A stretch of 64,000 bases of DNA. It comes from Eulemur rufifrons (taxonomy: Eukaryota; Chordata; Mammalia; Primates; Lemuridae). Below the pieces are notes generated by a model, which worked only from the letters and a program-made list of their open reading frames with translations, was not told the DNA's origin and searched no databases. Below are positions 59,256 to 64,000 of the stretch, piece by piece. The stretch is from NCBI RefSeq assembly GCF_041146395.1, contig NC_091009.1:252501-316500 (forward strand), written 5' to 3'. A program made the translations under genes and the position numbers. How positions within the stretch are numbered: position 1 is the first letter of the stretch; each line of letters opens with the position of its first letter.

Positions 59256-62200
59256 AAACTCCAGTTTGGAAGAATTACTATAGTCATATATAGGGATGCT
59301 TACATTTACTTATAGAAAGCAACTATTGGTGTGTGATTTGTAGACTTGCCTTACTCTAGTTTGGATGAAGAAGCTGAATCATATATAGGAATATTAGCTT
59401 TGAGTTAGAGGAAGCATCTATGGGGGGTGCTTTTTTGGCTTGTTAAACTCTGGTTTGGAAGAAGTTCGAGAGTCTTATATAGGAACGATATCATTCTTTC
59501 AGAGAAAGCAATTATAGGGAGTTGTTTTGTAGGCTTGCTAAGCTCTAGTTTGGAGGAAGGCGAGAGTCATATATAGGAACGCTTACATTCACATAAAGCG
59601 TCTACGGGGGGACGGTTTCTAGGCTTCCTAAACTCTAGCTTGGAAAAAGAGGACAGTTATGTATAGGAACTCTCGGCGGGGGATTTGTGGCATTGCTAAA
59701 ATCTTAGATTGGAAAAGTTGCGAGAGTCATACATAGGAATGTTAACATTCACTCAATGAAAGCAACTATAAGGGGTGCTTTCCAGGCTGGCTACACTCTA
59801 ATTTGGAAAAAGTGCGACAGTCATGTATAGGAAGGCTTATATTCACTCAGACAAAGCAATTATGTGTAGGTGTATAGTAGGCATGCTAACTCTAGTTTGG
59901 AAAATTTCGAGAGCCATGTATAGGAAAGCTTACAGTAACTTAGAGAAAGCAACGAACAGGGGTGGAGTGTAGGCTTGCTAAACTCTAGTTTGGAGAAAGT
60001 GCCATAGTCATATATAAGGAACGCTTAAATTCATTCAGAGAAAACAGCTGTCGGGGATTGGTTTGTAGACTTAACTCTAGTTTGGAAGAAGTGCGAGAGA
60101 CATATATAGGAATGTTTACATTGACTCAAAGAAAGCAACTATGGAGGAGTGTTATTTTGGCATGCCAGATGCTAGTTAAGAAGAGGTACAAGACTCATAT
60201 ATAGGAACGCTTACATTCACACAGCGAGAGCAACTACGGAGTAGTGTCAGGTAGACATGTTAAAGTCTAGCTTGGGAGAAGTTCCAGAGTCCTATATAGG
60301 AAAGGTAACAGCCACTTTGAAAAAGCAAGTCTTGGCGGGTGGTTTGTAGGCCTGCAAAACCCTGTTTTGGTTGAAGTGTGAGAATCATATACGAGAACGC
60401 TTACATTCACTCAGAGAAAGCAACGATGGGGTTGTTTGTAGGCTTACTAAACTGCAGTTTGGAAGAAGCACGAGAATCACATATAGGAGCACATACATTT
60501 TGACGCACTGAAAGTAACTATGGGGTGGTGTTTTATAGGCATGCTAAACTCTAGTTTGGACGAAGTTTGAGAATCACATATAAGAAAGCTTAGAGTCACT
60601 TAGAGAAAGCAAATCTCTGGGTGTGGAATGTAGGCCTGCCAAACTCTATTTTGGTTTAAGAGTGAGAGTCATATATGGGAAGGCTTACATTCCCTCAGAG
60701 AAAGCAACGACGGCGTGGTGGTTTGTAGGCATACTAAACTCTAGTTTGGAAGAAGTAGGAGAATGATATATGGGAACGCTTACATTCACGTAGAGAAAGC
60801 AATTATGGGGTGGCGTTTTTGTAGCCATGCTAATCTCTAGTTTGGAAGAAGTTAAGGAGTAATATATAGGAAAGGGTATAGTCATAGAAACCAACTCTCG
60901 GGGGATGTTTTGTACACCTGCAAAACTCCAGTTTGGAAGTGGGGGAGAGTCATATTGGGGACCGCGTGCATTCACTCAGAGAAATCAACGATGGGATTGT
61001 GATTTGTAGGCATAGTCAACTCTAGTTTGGAAGAAGTACGAGAATCGTACATAGGAACGCTTACCTTCACGCAGAGAAAGCAACTATGGGGTGATGTTTG
61101 TATGCCTACTAAAATATAGTTTGGAGGAAGTTCGAGAGCCATATCTGGGAAGCTTACAGTCACTTAGAGAAACCAGCTCTCGGGGGTGTTTCGTAGGCCT
61201 GCTAAACTCTATTTTCAATGAAGTGTTAGAATAATATATGGGAACTCAGTGAAAACAACGTTGTGGTTGTGGTTCCTAGGCATACTAACCTGTAATTTGG
61301 AAGAAGCAAGAGAATCACATGTAGAACCGCTTACATTCCGGCACCGAATGCAACTATGGGGTGGTGTTTTGTAGGCTTGCAAAACTCTAGTTTGGACGAA
61401 GTTTGAGAGTCATATATAGGAAAGTTTACAGTCACGTAGAGAAAGCAACTCTCTGGGTGTGGAATGTAGAGTTATTTTGGTTGAAATAGAGTTATTTTGG
61501 TTGAAGTGTGAGAGTCATATATGGGAACGCTTACATTCACTCAGAGAAAACAACGTTTGGGTGGTGGTTTGTAGGGCATACTAAACTGTAGTTTGGAAGA
61601 AGTACGAGAGTCCTATATAGGAACACTTACATTCACGCAGAGAAAGCACTTATGGCGTCAGGTTTTGTAGGCATGCTAAACTGCAGTTTGGAAGAAGTTG
61701 GAGAACCTTATACAGGAAAGATTACCGTCACCTAGGGAAAGCAACTCTCGGGAGATTTTTTTGTACACATGCTAAACTCTAATTTGGATGAAGTGTGAGA
61801 GTCAAACATGGGACCGCTTACATTCCCTCAGAGAAACAACACTGGGGTGGTTTTTGTAGGCATACTAAATAGTTTGGAAGAAGTACGAGAATGATATTTG
61901 GGAACGCTTACATTCACACAGAGAAAGCAACTACGGGGTGGTGTTTTGTAAGCATGCTATAGTTTGGAAGAAGTTCTAAACCTGAACAGTCACTTAGAGA
62001 AAGCAACTCTTGGTGGGTGATTTTTAGGTCTGCTAAATTGTATTTTGAAAGAAGTACCAGAGTCATATATACTAATGCTTACATTCATGCAAAGAAAAAA
62101 CCATGGGGTGATGTTTTGTGGGCATGTTAACCTGTAGTTTGGAAGAAGTTGGAGAGTCTTATTTAGGAAAGCTTACAGTCACCTAGAGAAAGCAACTCTC

Positions 62201-64000
62201 GGGAGAGCCTTTCTTGGCCTGCTAAACTCTACTTTGCATCAATTGTGAGAGTCAAACATGGGAATGCTTTCATTCATTCAGAGAACGCAACGTTTGGGTG
62301 GTGGTTTGTAGGCATTCTAAACTGTATTTTGGAGGAAGTACGAGAGTCATGTATATGAACGCTTACATTCACGCAGAGAAAGCAACTCTGGGGTCGTATT
62401 TTGTTGGCATGCTAAACTGTGGTTTGGAAGAAGTTCGAGAGTCTTATATAGGAAAGATTACAGTGACACAGAGAAAACAACTCTCGGAAGTTTATTGGTA
62501 GGCCTGCTAAACTCTAACTTGGATGAAATGTGAGAACGCTTGCATTCATTCACTCAGAGAAGGGAACATCGTGATGGTTTGAAGGCATAATAACTGTAGT
62601 TGGGAAGAAGTAGGAGAGTCATATATATGAACCATTACATTCACGCAGAGAATGCAACTGTGGGGTGGCGATGTATGCATGTTAATCTGTAGTTTGGAGG
62701 AAGTGCGAGAGTCATATCTGGGGAAAATTACAGTCACTTAGAGAAAGGAACCATCTTGGGCTGGTTTGTAGATCTGCTAAATTCTATTTTGGAAACAGAG
62801 TGTGAGTCATATATGGGAACGCTTATGTTCACTCAGAGAAAGCAACCACGGTGTGGTGTTTTGTTGGCATGGTGTAGTTTGAAAGAAGTTGGAGATTCTT
62901 ATATAGGAAAGTTTACAGTCACCTAGAGAAAGCAACTCACGGGGTGTTGTTTGTAGGCCTGCTAAACTCTAATTTAGATGAAGTGAGAGAGGCATATATA
63001 TGAACGCTTATATTGATGCAGAGAAAGCAACTATGGGGTGGTGTTTTGTAGGCATGCTAAAATATAATTTGGAAGAAGTTCGAAAACAGTCACTTAGAGA
63101 AAGCAACTCTCGGCGGTTGATTTTTCGGTGTGCTAAATTGTATTTTGAAAGAAGTACCAGAGTCATATATACAAACGCTTACATTCATGCAGAGAAAGCA
63201 ACTGTGGGGTGGTGTTTTCTAGGCATGCTAAACTCTAGTTTGGACGAAGTTTGAGAATCACATATAAGAAAGCTTAGAGTCGCTAAAGCAAATCTCTGGG
63301 TGTGGAATGTAGGCGTGCCAAACTCTATTTTGGTTTCAGAGTGAGAGTCATATATGGGAAGGCTTACATTCACTCAGAGAAAGCAACGATGGTGTGGTGG
63401 TTTGTAGGCATACTGAACTCTAGTTTGGAAGAAGTAGGAGAATGATATATGGGAACGCTTACATTCATGCAGAGAAAGCAATTATGGGGTGGCTTTTTTG
63501 TAACCATGCAAATCTCTATTTTGCAAGAAGTTAAAGAGTAATATATAGGAAAGCGTACCGTCATTTATAGAAACCAACTTTCGGGGGATGGTTTGTAGGC
63601 CTGCAAAACTCTACTTTGGAAGAAGGGGGAGAGTCATATGGGGGACTGGGTACATTCACTCGGAGAAATCAACGATGGGGTTGTGGTTTGTAGGCATACT
63701 AAACTCTAGTTTGGAAGAAGGACGAGAATCATATATAGGAACGCTTACATTCATGCAGAGAAAGCAACTATGGAGTGATGTTTGTATGCCTACTAAACGA
63801 TAGTTTGGAGGATGTTCGAGAGTCATATCTGGAAAGCTTACAGTCATTTAGAGAAAGCAACTCTCTGGGGATGGTTCGTAGGCCTGCTAAACTCTATTTT
63901 CAATGAAGTGTTAGAATCATATGCAGGAACCCTTACATTCACTCAGAGAAAGCAACGTTGGGGTGGCCGTTTTTGAGCATACTAAACTCTACTTTGGAAG
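59250..64000 (+). repeat. ~95-bp satellite array with trimer and ~2684-bp higher-order structure
   Basis: The unit is about 'gtaggcatgctaaactctag / tttggaagaagt.cgagagtc / atatataggaacgcttacat / tcac.cagagaaagcaact' at 94-96-bp spacing (e.g. landmarks near 60537, 60630, 60727, 60822, 60914, 61008, 61102 and 61196). Three subtypes alternate, marked by 'cactcagagaaagcaacg', 'cacgcagagaaagcaactatgggg' (approximate) and 'cacttagagaaagcaactctcgg', giving a ~285-bp trimer. A larger repeat is visible: 60539 and ~63223, and 61163 and 63847, are 2684 bp apart with closely similar sequence. First units (59250-60500) are more diverged. Minus-strand frames of 60-96 codons arise from the repeat and are not genes. 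The array continues beyond the window. Confidence 0.92.

Noticed and set aside
59250..64000. CRISPR-like array or protein-coding repeats on the minus strand
   Set aside because: There are no spacer/repeat alternation and no cas genes. Units are fully homologous along their length in a primate genome, which is an ordinary tandem satellite; the minus-strand frames are shadows.

Overview
The window is heterochromatic primate DNA, almost certainly from a Malagasy lemur (strepsirrhine). It has no single-copy host gene. The strongest taxonomic clue is the Alu at 15135-15471. Its A-rich centre carries the expanded linker (about 40 bp, containing 'ttatatggacaactaaaaat') and its right arm carries the 'ctgacg.cacggcactc' wording that I know from lemur Alus. 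The L1 at 2276-8581 has a strepsirrhine-looking 3' end. No alpha satellite is present, as expected for strepsirrhines.

Layout. (1) 1-54238 is a head-to-tail array of about 75 copies of a ~547-bp satellite, all in one orientation, broken by three insertions: an L1 (2276-8581), an Alu (15135-15471) and a class II (betaretrovirus-like) endogenous retrovirus (29562-35846). The left flank (1 to ~14300) has divergent monomers with a short T-run and a strong internal palindrome. From ~14.4 kb the monomers are more uniform, have long poly-T tracts and form higher-order repeats (HORs): a 6-monomer, ~3.28-kb HOR over ~15.8-25.1 kb, and a nearly identical 5-monomer, 2744-bp duplication over ~38.05-43.54 kb. 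(2) At 54238/54239 the satellite stops mid-monomer and is followed by ~5 kb of degenerate telomere-like CCCTAA sequence (C-rich strand on +). That block is itself duplicated in ~1.87-kb units and carries ~150-200-bp non-telomeric spacers. (3) From ~59250 to the end there is a second satellite of ~95 bp, organised in trimers (~285 bp) and in a larger ~2684-bp repeat.

Mobile-element genes. The L1 keeps an open ORF1 (334 aa), but ORF2 is broken by frameshifts and stops. The provirus has LTRs with TG...CA ends, a 6-bp target duplication (TTCAGG), a primer-binding site matching tRNA-Ser, a splice donor, a gag remnant, dUTPase/protease, a pro-pol slippery heptamer, a short RT stub joined by a deletion to integrase, and an env whose transmembrane half is open. 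Over their first 732 bp the two LTRs differ at only 3 sites although the interior is wrecked. This suggests the element was already defective when it last integrated, or that its LTRs were homogenised.

The region reads as a centromeric or pericentromeric (possibly acrocentric short-arm) satellite array next to an interstitial telomere-like block. Which array, if either, carries kinetochore chromatin cannot be decided from sequence.
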